DNA of 64,000 nt from Symbiodinium microadriaticum. Lineage: Eukaryota; Sar; Dinophyceae; Suessiales; Symbiodiniaceae. Location of the stretch: assembly GCA_001939145.1 (NCBI GenBank), contig LSRX01000697.1, forward strand, positions 285,808 through 349,807. Direction: 5' to 3'. A program made the translations under genes and the position numbers. The notes beneath the pieces are model-generated. The model worked only from the letters and a program-made list of their open reading frames with translations. It did not search any database and had not been told where the DNA came from. Below, one piece after another: positions 23,029-32,763 of this stretch. Every line of letters starts with the position of its first letter. Positions within the stretch are counted from its first letter, which is position 1.

Positions 23029-26000
23029 TCAGCGGTCAGGCGAGGGCCAACCTGCAAAAGGCAGATTGCCCAAAAACCAGGCGGCGGCCTTGCTCAGAGG
23101 ATGTCTCGCAGCTGGCCTGCTGCAAGGGACGATTTCCCATCCGTACCCCAGCATCTGTCGAGTGAAACTGGATTTCCACACGAGTCGCGGACCACATCCG
23201 AGCTCCTGCAGCTTCACCCATGCCTGCACAGATGTGACTGGCAGCTCGGCAGGAAAATGCATGCTCATTGACGCTTGGCAGCGTGGACACCAAGTGGCAC
23301 AGCATGCATCATGAGGCGTGGCCTCCTTGAAATCATCAAAGAAAGCACCCTGGTTCGAGGCATACTTGACCACCTCAGTGATGGTGTGTCGCGTGGGTTG
23401 TGCAAATCTTCCCTGTTCCGAGATAGGGTGCACACGAACTCCTTGAACTTGGGGTCTTCAACGAGAGCCATGTCCTGAGCCGCCCCACAGAACTCGCGAC
23501 AGCCCCGGTCGGAGGGCTGGGATCCCTGCAGTTGTTAACATCATCTCCTTGCCAGACCTGCCATGCGAGAGAAACAGGACCATCTTAATTGCCCCTGGCC
23601 GGCCCCGGCGCTCCTGTATTGCTTGTTCCCCGACTTGACCGTCTCCATGCTCCAGGTCTTGTTCAGCAGGTCCTCTGCGGCAGTTCAACATTGCGCCTTT
23701 TTTCCTCAAGAGCCCCCGAGTCGGGCCTGGAAGTAGGTGTTGTCGAACTTGAGCTTATCCTAAGCTTTGGCTCTAGCATGTGGAGAACTCCAGCAACGTC
23801 TGCATGCGTAAAATCGTGAACCGCTCGCACGGGCGTATGCTCACCTTTCTTCTTCCAACATCGCCAACCAAGTCATACAAGAGCAGATGGAAAAAGACTC
23901 TTTCTCTCAGCCCCCGACTGCTGTCCATGGTCCTTCAAAGCCAGATCGATCCGCATGGCAAGCCCTGAGTAGGCTAAGCGAAAGTGTCCATCTGTTTTGC
24001 CAACTGAGGCAGGTAGCATTCCCTCTGGCTTGGCAATGAGAGAGACCAGCGAAACATTGACACACCAAATTCCCGCTTCTCGAAATAACTCCCGGTTCTC
24101 GCAACCCTTCCATGTCTTTGTCGCGGTGTTATGCAGTCATGCTCATGCCCGCTCTTTGTTGTTTCATCGCCATCCTCGGTTCTTGTGCATGGCTTGCCTT
24201 TTGTCGCAGTTCGTCTGAACAAATGTCTTTGCTGTGCTCAATTCCCTCAAAGATACGTGACGTGCCTGCCCGAAACATGCCGACACTCAATTTGAACAAC
24301 CTGTGGAAAGCCTGCTTCCAAAGGCAGACACTGGAGTGCTGACGTTGTTTGTGGAGCTAAACCTCTGGGGCTATGGCACTTTAGAGCGTGCCATACAGTA
24401 TCATACAGCAATGCAGCTCTGCCGATACAGCTCTTCGGAAAAATTCCGGTGTTCCTATTCCATCCTATGCCTATGAGCCACTCTTGATTACCAGGTCCTG
24501 CCTCACAGGGAGTCGACCTCAAAGCCTACATGCCAAACCATGGTGCGAGCTGATCTTCCAAGCAAGGCGATCCCTGAAGACTCCTCTTTTTGCGGCCCCA
24601 CTGCATTCTGCAACCTATGTTTGCAGTGTTGCGCCTGGTGTTTCAACAAACCAAACTCAGAGCCAAACCCAACTGTGTGCGCGCCCGACAGGGCGACAAT
24701 ATCCTTGTCCGTGAAGCCCTGCCGGAGGAGTCTTGCTTCTGCGCTCATGCGGCTCATGGAGGCTTCGGGAATTCGGAAGCCTTGGGCCGGAAGATGTCGC
24801 GAAGATGTTGAGCATCTTTGTCGCCATCCTCCCATGCGAAGTCTGTGGGACTGCTTTATTTGGGGCTCTTGTCTTGAGTGGCGACCACGGTCCGGAAGTC
24901 GCCCCGCTGCGGAAGTAGCTCCATCGGAGGGCGACTGAGCCTTCGCCGCAAGTGGCTGTCATCTCCCGCTTTGCGTGAACACTCGGGCCAAGGGATAGCC
25001 AAGGGCTCCCGGCATCCACACGGCCGAAGTGTGTCACGATGTCAGGTCCTCCCATCACCTCCAACCACGAGCTATGCAACCGTTAGCACCATTTGCTTCA
25101 AATGTGTTCAGGCGGATGCCTTGATGGCCACGTTGGCCGCAAGTGCCCAGAGGTCCGCATGAGAGATGAGTCTGGGCACGTACCTAGACAGGAACGTTTG
25201 CGTTGGGCGGATGGGTCAAGCGAAAAGCACCCTGAACGAGTCGGCTCACTTGTCACTGATGGCCTGCAAGAGAGGAATCGCCACTTGCGGCCTCAGTTGC
25301 TTGCCGGACTGCGGCCGGCATCCGCTTCAGAAGAACTGCCCCTGTCCAAACTCGTAAGCGCTCGGCAGCCCTGCATTCGCCCCGAAGGCATGCTCACCCC
25401 CACCTCAGCAACACTCTTTGGCAGCTCTTCGAAAGCAGAACCTCCAACTGGGGGAGAAGCCGGCAAGACGCATTGCAGCGTTTGGGCAGCCGTCAGCACC
25501 TCAGGGACTCAGACTACACCCAACTTTCCTGCATATAAGAAGTCGGACTCGGGGAGTCGCAGCTTGGCTTGAACTCTTGCAGACTCTTGCAAACTGCTTG
25601 AAAGAACACGCAGAGGAGGCACCGTTAAATACGCCAGCATCGTGCCAGGAGAGTCGGACCCTTGGCTGAGAGGATTGCGAGCATGTGATTGAGGGGCGGT
25701 CAGGCAGGCCACGTAGGCCGTAGGCTCCTGGCATGATGGGGCCACACCCCTTCACCAGCATCAGCTTCTCCAAGTCCGCAACCTTCACGCAGGCCATGCC
25801 GCCGGGCGGACGTTTCTGCCCAAGTCAACTCGACAATAATTGCAGAGCAAGAGCAGCCAAAAAGCCAAAGCCCAAGCTGAATTGGAAAAGGGAGTGTCGA
25901 ATCGCCAGATCACCGGAGGCAAAGAGTACACTAGGCTCCAGTGCGGCTTCATTCAGTCGGTCATACGCCGGGCGGCGCGGGGACAGGTAAACTGGCACAC

Positions 26001-29000
26001 CGCACGATTCCAAACAGGAGGATTCTGTACAAGTCTGCTTATCTCACGATGGCTTTCAAGGACTTGAGATGGTTTTGTCTAGAGACAAATGTGACCCATT
26101 CTCGCCGCGGCCTCCCCACTCTTCTAACATACATACTTGTGGCAGGCTGCAGCACTCCACCAATACATGCGGAGCTGTGCACGGGTGGTCGCACTTTACC
26201 GACAAGGAGGAGTTGTCGTTTCAATAGCATGTCTGTAGCAGTGGGTTTGCAAGCTCTGCGCGGAACTGAATCTCGAGATGAAAGCAGGTGGGATGCCGAA
26301 AATACTTCGCAAGCAACGGTTTTGAAAGCCATCAAGACGCCGACGATCCGCGGAAGATAAACACAAGCAGCTCAGGGAATACATCAGTTTATGATTCCAT
26401 GAGAGCTTTAAAGGTTTGAACCTTCCGATCCCGCGATAATGAAAAATGCTTCCAGACTTCTTGGAGCTCCAGAAAATCCCGCTTTGCCATCCCGATTCTC
26501 CGACCGAGTTCATGCCCTGGTAGCCCATCATGACTGAGAACAGATCCCAAATAGTCGATGCCCAGTGTTGGCGAAATATGCTCACCCGTTGGAGTCCGAA
26601 TGATTGCTTGACCTTGTACTTGTAGCAATTGAAACTTATCCCAGTGAAGCTGCATTCCCTACAACAGCCCTGCATCTGCGATCTGAGACAACTAGTCACC
26701 TAGTCCTGCACATGAGGGTCGGATGTGCCAAGCAACAATGTATCATCAGCATAGACAATACCGGTCAAATTCCCACGATTGTATGCAAGCAGTGCAGCAC
26801 CACTAAGATTTGAAACAGCATCGTGCATCAAACCGTCATGACGATGATAAACAGAAGCAGGCTCAAAGTGCATCCTTGTGAAGTGCCAGCATTCTGTGAT
26901 TTTTAGTTTGGCTTTGCTACCTTGTTTGATACCGTCAAAAGCTTTCTTCCAATCGAGGGCCAACAGGCGGATCTGACCATTTCACTGGGCACAAGCTTGT
27001 TCGATTTTTCGAAAAGCAACGCAAATGGCATCTTCAGTACAATGACCTTCTCAAAATCCAGAATGTGATTTCCTGTTTGAGGAGGGAGGCAAACAGCTTG
27101 TACGCAATACTCTGGAAACAAATTGGTCGGCAGTTGTTCGGATCGGCTGGGTCTCCTTGCTTGAATAACATTGCATCTGAAGCTGTGGACCACTCATCGG
27201 GAACGACGGCAGCTCGCCAGCAATGGTTGCAAAGATCCAACAGCCATTGAAAGGATGAGTTGGGTTCTTTTTTTTTTTGTCGCCCCTTTTCCCTCGGCCT
27301 GTAGGGTCTCAAGAATGCCAGTCTGGCTGAGGCACCATGCGGGAGGCGTTGTTACAGACCCCACACAACCAAAGCATTCACGCCTAAGCCGAAGCTAAAG
27401 GGGAACACAACTCCTCCCAAGTAAGGTTGTCCATCACGCTCTGCACTCAACCGGAAAGGGCTGCGAAATTAGTGACAATTGGAACTAAGCTAACAACCCC
27501 AACTAACCAACCGGCAGCTCACAGTTTCCAGGGTAAAGTGGCTATGTCAGCTCAGTTGGGTTCCATGGCCAAAGAATTGAAAACCTCCAAGGGAACATCG
27601 TCTGCTGTTGTTGCCTTACCGCTGGCAATTTTTCAAGCAGCTTTCCTGAGCTCGGTGTGGTTGAAATAATCCGACCTGCTGACTTGGAAATTTTCACTCA
27701 AATTCGACCGCTATTCAGGAATCAATGTCTTTGGTCGAATTCTCCATTGTGCTTGTTCCAGGTGCTCAGCCGGTGTCTCTGCCGCAGATCAGATGAGACC
27801 AACTCCCCATCCGTGGTCCTCACTCGCCCCTGGTTCGTGATCCGACCCCTGCGGAGCGCTTTAATCGACTTCCACTCCCCGGAAGATGCCAAATCCTCAA
27901 GCCATTTGGAGCGATCCGTGCTGGCTGATTTCTTGACGTCCTTCTGCAATTGCTCCTCAACGTTCCAGTTTCCATTTATTCGAGCTTCACGCGTTTGGTT
28001 CAAGAGGTCCGGGGTGCGTGAACTCATCCATGGTTTGTTGGCTCTCGTGCTCTCGACGGGTACGTATTGCAAGGGTGCAGCCGCCACTGAAGAACAAGCA
28101 CAATCCCAGAAATGGTTCACATCCACAAGCGCATCATGATTCAGATCCGAGCAGATATGCTCAGAGAATGCGTGTCCGAGAGTAGGGTTTTGCAAAGCTG
28201 GCCAATCCATACGCAAAGTTTTCTTGCGGAAGTGATTGTGAAACCCAACGTCAGCATGTACTTGCCGACGGGAATTACGATATTACGATGCACTTTCATC
28301 ACTTGACACATCTCTGCCGCTCCTCGCTGCGATCACGGTTGAGCCGAAGAATCGGGTCCCATCAGCCCGGGCAGGTCTGTACGAGTCCCTGTTTTCGTTG
28401 CCCGATCACGGCGCAGTCTATGCGTCGCTGACGGCACAGAAAAGAAGATCGAGCTTGTTCAGAATATTTCGGAATAGCAAGACAAACAGCACGAAGCCCT
28501 TTGCAAGCTCGGCTTGGGACCAAGTGTCCGTACGTCAGGCACTTAACAACAGTCAACCTGGCAGCAAAGACAACTGGTGAGCTCTTGAAGACCCTCAGCG
28601 AAGTCTTTGGACCGGGCTCCAAAGTTTGGTCTGCTTTGCATTTCTCCAGCATCAGGGCGACATTTCCTGAGCAAACATCTTCAGAAGTCTCGCCCAAACA
28701 GCGGCAGAGTCCTGCCTTTGATGCCATTAACTTCGGTGATGCTGTCCTGATGGCTTCGGTCTTGATTCATGCATGTTCACACTCTCCAGCATTGCTTGGA
28801 CACGGGCGCCCGTGTTCATCTTCTTGTCTGGGTGTTGTTTGTTCCACATCCTTATCATCCGTTGTTTCTTCGACATGATCGCGTCACTGGCAGGTGATAA
28901 GCTCCCGGCTCAGCAATGCCTCCGGAGATGACCAGGATCGGGAGAACGCTGCGCCTGGTTTCGGGGTCATGCACTGGCCGCCGACCTGTGCAGCAGCAGT

Positions 29001-29215
29001 CCCCCACTCAAGTTGAGTCCATGGCTCGGCCATGTAGTCCACGTCAAGACCCAACTTCTGGCCTTCTTTCCTTGACGCGACGACTCCACCAGTTTTGCTA
29101 CTATGACCAGGTAGCTTCAGGTCTTTGTGTCGGCCTCTTCACCCATGGATACGGAGTGCGGAGTCTGAGGCCAAGTCTTCACCAGTCGCACTTTATACGT
29201 ACGCTCCTGTGCGAA
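23029..29215 (-). CDS. PDZ-like domain plus class I haem peroxidase, copy B (LINE in an intron)
   Basis: Second array copy. PDZ-like exons: ERTYKVRLVKT near 29190, LGLDVDYMAEP near 29045, LPILVISGGIAE near 28930, MWNKQHPDKKMNTGA near 28835, DSITEVNG near 28740, ALMLEKCKADQTLE near 28640. Peroxidase exons: VADLEKLMLVKGCGPIM 25790-25736, RVRLSWHDAGVFNG near 25640, GADGCPNAAMRLAG near 25475, GANAGLPSAY near 25360, SHADLWALAANVAIK near 25145, GGPDIVTHFGRVDAG near 25035, DKDIVALSGAHTVG near 24700, HADRSGFEGPWT near 23930, KLKFDNTYF near 23740, MALVEDPKFKEFV near 23455, YASNQGAFFDDFKE near 23350 and AWVKLQELGCGPRLV near 23205. The frame then stays open to 23029, unlike the short tail of copy A. All haem-pocket residues are kept. 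A 2.1-kb LINE remnant lies in the intron joining the two domains; without it the gene is about as long as copy A. Whether the intron is still spliced is unknown. Confidence 0.75.
26196..28320 (-). mobile_element. Decayed non-LTR retrotransposon (LINE) with reverse transcriptase
   Basis: Fragments of one LINE open reading frame lie in order on the minus strand, broken by stops and frameshifts. The pre-RT part (28216-27722) contains ANKPWMSSRTPDLL. A linker with SGKATTADDVPLEVFNSL sits near 27620. RT fingers follow with LFKQGDPADPNNCRPICFQS (27193-27100), then LALDWKKAFDGI near 26945 and the catalytic box YADDTLLLG (26753-26727). The thumb has YLGSVLSHDG with ELGRRIG near 26540, and a downstream region has RCLRSIFGIPPAF near 26290. 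A ten-base T run near 27270 lies inside it. The endonuclease is absent or unrecognisable, so the copy is 5'-truncated. It inserted in the same orientation as the host gene, in the intron between the PDZ-like and peroxidase exons of copy B. Clade not assigned. Confidence 0.85.
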
Positions 29216-29718
29216 ATGTCTGCATCCTACTTTTGGAAACCACATTGACGCGAATCTCATGACTATAGTGCAAGGGGCTGGACAGGCATTGATGGTGGGT
29301 CGGCTTGGCTGGCTCGACGGAAAGTAGCTGACGGCTTGGACTTAGATCGTTTCAACAACCACAGCAAATGCTACTAGCCAGCCTGTGCTGTGTTGCCACC
29401 GGAAACAGTTGGCACATCCTGATCACGGATTTCGACTCAAGCCATGTACATCAAAAGCACGAAAACGAAATTGCTGCTTGCTGCGAAAGTAGGAGGCGTG
29501 CCAGCGCCGACTTGCCAGGGTTGGCTGGCCAAGATTCCTCCCATGATCTCAATTGACTCAACTGCATGAACATGCGCCCCCCCCCCCGCCGCGCCCACGA
29601 TGCATATGCACAAGTCGCATGGGCACGATTTGCATGAACGTACACAAATATGTCATCTGCGCACACTTGCGCTCCATGGCTGGCATGGCTTCGGCAGCGG
29701 CATCGGGGCTGGTGTCCG
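29216..29718. other. Intergenic between peroxidase copy B and the duplicated segment; C-tract
   Basis: Holds a run of 11 C near 29577-29587 and, on the minus strand near 29340, a weak resemblance to the acidic N-terminus of copies A and C. The 5' exon of copy B probably lies here. Confidence 0.4.
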
Positions 29719-31240
29719 AAGACTGGCAGCACCTGCAAATACAGGAACAACAATCGGTATTGAGCAACGTTGTCTATGACTCACAGGTGCGACATCTTCC
29801 ATGCCCGGATGTCTTCGAAAGGCTGCGGCTGCGTGTTCCCCATTGGCGAGTCTGGAACAGAGGGTGCCTTCCGTTTTAAGGGATCCGGCAACGTGAGCCA
29901 CACCGCTGACAAAGCACAAACAGGCCAGGCAGGCGTGCAAAGGTCACACCCGGGACACAAGAAAAGCAAAAGCTGTGGGCTTGAAGCCGATATGGAAGCG
30001 AAACCGAGGACACCACACTCCTCCAGTATGCAATGTCTCTCACAGTGCAGTCGTTGAGCTGTCACGTGCAGTTTAAAGGGTGGTCTTAGGGGTTTAGGGT
30101 GTATTGGGTTGAGTCAAGAGAAATCCGGACAGCCCTGTCAGAATTAAGCAGGATGTGTCTTTCGCATTTTTCGCTCCCAGCGCGGAACTCCTTCCAGCAT
30201 AGCTGAGATTCAAAAGCGCCGGCTCCTGTGGCCTTCGGTCTCAATATCTGCAGTTCTTCATGCATGTCTGCAGCCTGTCTTCGCAAGGCGACATCATAAA
30301 CCAATCTTTCTTCTCGCACTCGGTGTGCATTTCGGCGCAGACGCCCCAGCAGCTGCCGGATTGTCTGCTACATGACTTGCTGGAGCAATGGTCCAGGCAT
30401 TGATAGAGTTCTTTGCGACACCAAGGGGTGCGATCATAAGCGGCCTTCTTTTCCATGCAGGCTTTCCAAACTGTCTGGGTGCAGGTGTCCGAGCAATCGC
30501 TTGTAGCCTCTTTGCCGGCACAGCCATGAACTTGGAGCAGTTCCAAACTGCATTGACCTGAACTGCAGACCTCATCAGTTGCTAAGGCCTCATTTATCTC
30601 TTTCGAGGCTTCAGCTGCACAGAGCGACGCAAGCAGAAGCTTAGCTGCTCGGAAGGCCATGGCGAAATCGAAAGCACTTTGAGCAGCAAGAGGGCGCTGT
30701 GGTTTTTGAGCTTGAGCTGGTAGTGGCTGAAGCAACCACAAGAAGCACCATATCGCATTGAGTACCGTGTTCAATCTCGCAGCAGGTGCCCAAGCATCTG
30801 GATGTTTTTCTTCAGGTTGTGCTCAGTTGGTGAATCATTTCTGGACTCTGCCTGCATAAATTCGGGTGCAAAGGAAGCAACAGAACGAAGCCCGCTGGGT
30901 TTTGCTGCGGACCTCAGGATTTCAGGCGGCTGACGGAAGCCTGCTGTGTGAGGATTTTCCTGCGATTGGCATTTTAGGGTTTGCTGCTGGGGAAGGTGCG
31001 GGTCTATGGCTCTGAGGTCTAAGGTGCACAGCAATCCAGGCGCTGGTGAGAAGTCCGGTGACATTACTCACGGCACCCACACAACTCAAGCCATGCGAAG
31101 ATGCTGCATGCGCAGCAGGGTCGGCCTGGCCTCTTGCGAAGAGCAGAAGCCCAAAAGGTGAAACAATGTGCTATCAAGTTGCCGGGCGTTCCAGCTTCAC
31201 AGTATGTCACGCAACTCACCTAAGGCATTGCAGCTCGGCC
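29719..31240. repeat. Tandem segmental duplication, unit 1 (1522 bases)
   Basis: The block starting AAGACTGGCAGCACC at 29719 and ending GCAGCTCGGCC at 31240 is repeated immediately as the next block. The sequences differ, as far as I can see, by one T in a T-run (30810 region) and one G/T change near 31189. Each unit holds a complete gene for a cysteine-rich protein. A small TTAGGGGTTTAGGG stretch sits near 30088, downstream of that gene. Confidence 0.95.
30241..30660 (-). CDS. Small secreted protein with 16 cysteines, duplicate 1
   Basis: Predicted 139-residue secreted protein of unknown function, uninterrupted. Residues 1-18 (MAFRAAKLLLASLCAAEA) read as a signal peptide. Next comes a short linker with CSLELLQVHGC, resembling a motif I associate with dinoflagellate secreted proteins. 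The mature part has two six-cysteine units with nearly the same spacing: C-x3-C-x7-C-x12-C-x6-C-x3-C, then C-x3-C-x6-C-x10-C-x6-C-x3-C, separated by SSKSCSRQSGS. The last residues are CMKNCRY. This suggests two disulfide-linked helical hairpins made by internal duplication. The frame is open upstream of this ATG, but that part lacks a start and is not conserved in frame in duplicate 2. Not a family I can name. Confidence 0.75.
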   Translation of the reverse strand: MAFRAAKLLLASLCAAEASKEINEALATDEVCSSGQCSLELLQVHGCAGKEATSDCSDTCTQTVWKACMEKKAAYDRTPWCRKELYQCLDHCSSKSCSRQSGSCWGVCAEMHTECEKKDWFMMSPCEDRLQTCMKNCRY

Positions 31241-32763
31241 AAGACTGGCAGCACCTGCAAATACAGGAACAACAATCGGTATTGAGCAACGTTGTCTATG
31301 ACTCACAGGTGCGACATCTTCCATGCCCGGATGTCTTCGAAAGGCTGCGGCTGCGTGTTCCCCATTGGCGAGTCTGGAACAGAGGGTGCCTTCCGTTTTA
31401 AGGGATCCGGCAACGTGAGCCACACCGCTGACAAAGCACAAACAGGCCAGGCAGGCGTGCAAAGGTCACACCCGGGACACAAGAAAAGCAAAAGCTGTGG
31501 GCTTGAAGCCGATATGGAAGCGAAACCGAGGACACCACACTCCTCCAGTATGCAATGTCTCTCACAGTGCAGTCGTTGAGCTGTCACGTGCAGTTTAAAG
31601 GGTGGTCTTAGGGGTTTAGGGTGTATTGGGTTGAGTCAAGAGAAATCCGGACAGCCCTGTCAGAATTAAGCAGGATGTGTCTTTCGCATTTTTCGCTCCC
31701 AGCGCGGAACTCCTTCCAGCATAGCTGAGATTCAAAAGCGCCGGCTCCTGTGGCCTTCGGTCTCAATATCTGCAGTTCTTCATGCATGTCTGCAGCCTGT
31801 CTTCGCAAGGCGACATCATAAACCAATCTTTCTTCTCGCACTCGGTGTGCATTTCGGCGCAGACGCCCCAGCAGCTGCCGGATTGTCTGCTACATGACTT
31901 GCTGGAGCAATGGTCCAGGCATTGATAGAGTTCTTTGCGACACCAAGGGGTGCGATCATAAGCGGCCTTCTTTTCCATGCAGGCTTTCCAAACTGTCTGG
32001 GTGCAGGTGTCCGAGCAATCGCTTGTAGCCTCTTTGCCGGCACAGCCATGAACTTGGAGCAGTTCCAAACTGCATTGACCTGAACTGCAGACCTCATCAG
32101 TTGCTAAGGCCTCATTTATCTCTTTCGAGGCTTCAGCTGCACAGAGCGACGCAAGCAGAAGCTTAGCTGCTCGGAAGGCCATGGCGAAATCGAAAGCACT
32201 TTGAGCAGCAAGAGGGCGCTGTGGTTTTTGAGCTTGAGCTGGTAGTGGCTGAAGCAACCACAAGAAGCACCATATCGCATTGAGTACCGTGTTCAATCTC
32301 GCAGCAGGTGCCCAAGCATCTGGATGTTTTTTCTTCAGGTTGTGCTCAGTTGGTGAATCATTTCTGGACTCTGCCTGCATAAATTCGGGTGCAAAGGAAG
32401 CAACAGAACGAAGCCCGCTGGGTTTTGCTGCGGACCTCAGGATTTCAGGCGGCTGACGGAAGCCTGCTGTGTGAGGATTTTCCTGCGATTGGCATTTTAG
32501 GGTTTGCTGCTGGGGAAGGTGCGGGTCTATGGCTCTGAGGTCTAAGGTGCACAGCAATCCAGGCGCTGGTGAGAAGTCCGGTGACATTACTCACGGCACC
32601 CACACAACTCAAGCCATGCGAAGATGCTGCATGCGCAGCAGGGTCGGCCTGGCCTCTTGCGAAGAGCAGAAGCCCAAAAGGTGAAACAATGTGCTATCAA
32701 GTTGCCGGGCTTTCCAGCTTCACAGTATGTCACGCAACTCACCTAAGGCATTGCAGCTCGGCC
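31241..32763. repeat. Tandem segmental duplication, unit 2 (1523 bases)
   Basis: Head-to-tail copy of 29719-31240. The right edge at 32763 lies inside the last exon of peroxidase copy C: the final codons and stop of that exon (about 32739-32763) are part of the duplicated unit, and the same 25 bases appear at the right end of unit 1. Confidence 0.95.
31763..32182 (-). CDS. Small secreted protein with 16 cysteines, duplicate 2
   Basis: Same 139-residue protein as duplicate 1, with identical reading over the coding region as far as I can compare. A one-base insertion in a T-run upstream of the start joins upstream open sequence in frame, so a longer open frame (to 32587) can be drawn. This is an artefact, because the signal peptide begins at the ATG at 32182 in both duplicates. 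Confidence 0.75.
   Translation of the reverse strand: MAFRAAKLLLASLCAAEASKEINEALATDEVCSSGQCSLELLQVHGCAGKEATSDCSDTCTQTVWKACMEKKAAYDRTPWCRKELYQCLDHCSSKSCSRQSGSCWGVCAEMHTECEKKDWFMMSPCEDRLQTCMKNCRY

Noticed and set aside
30241..32182. Calling the cysteine-rich secreted proteins toxins
   Set aside because: Signal peptide and cysteine spacing alone do not show toxicity, and no toxin family was recognised.
31763..32587. 274-codon version of the cysteine-rich protein
   Set aside because: The extra N-terminus depends on one extra T absent in the other duplicate and precedes a clear signal peptide.
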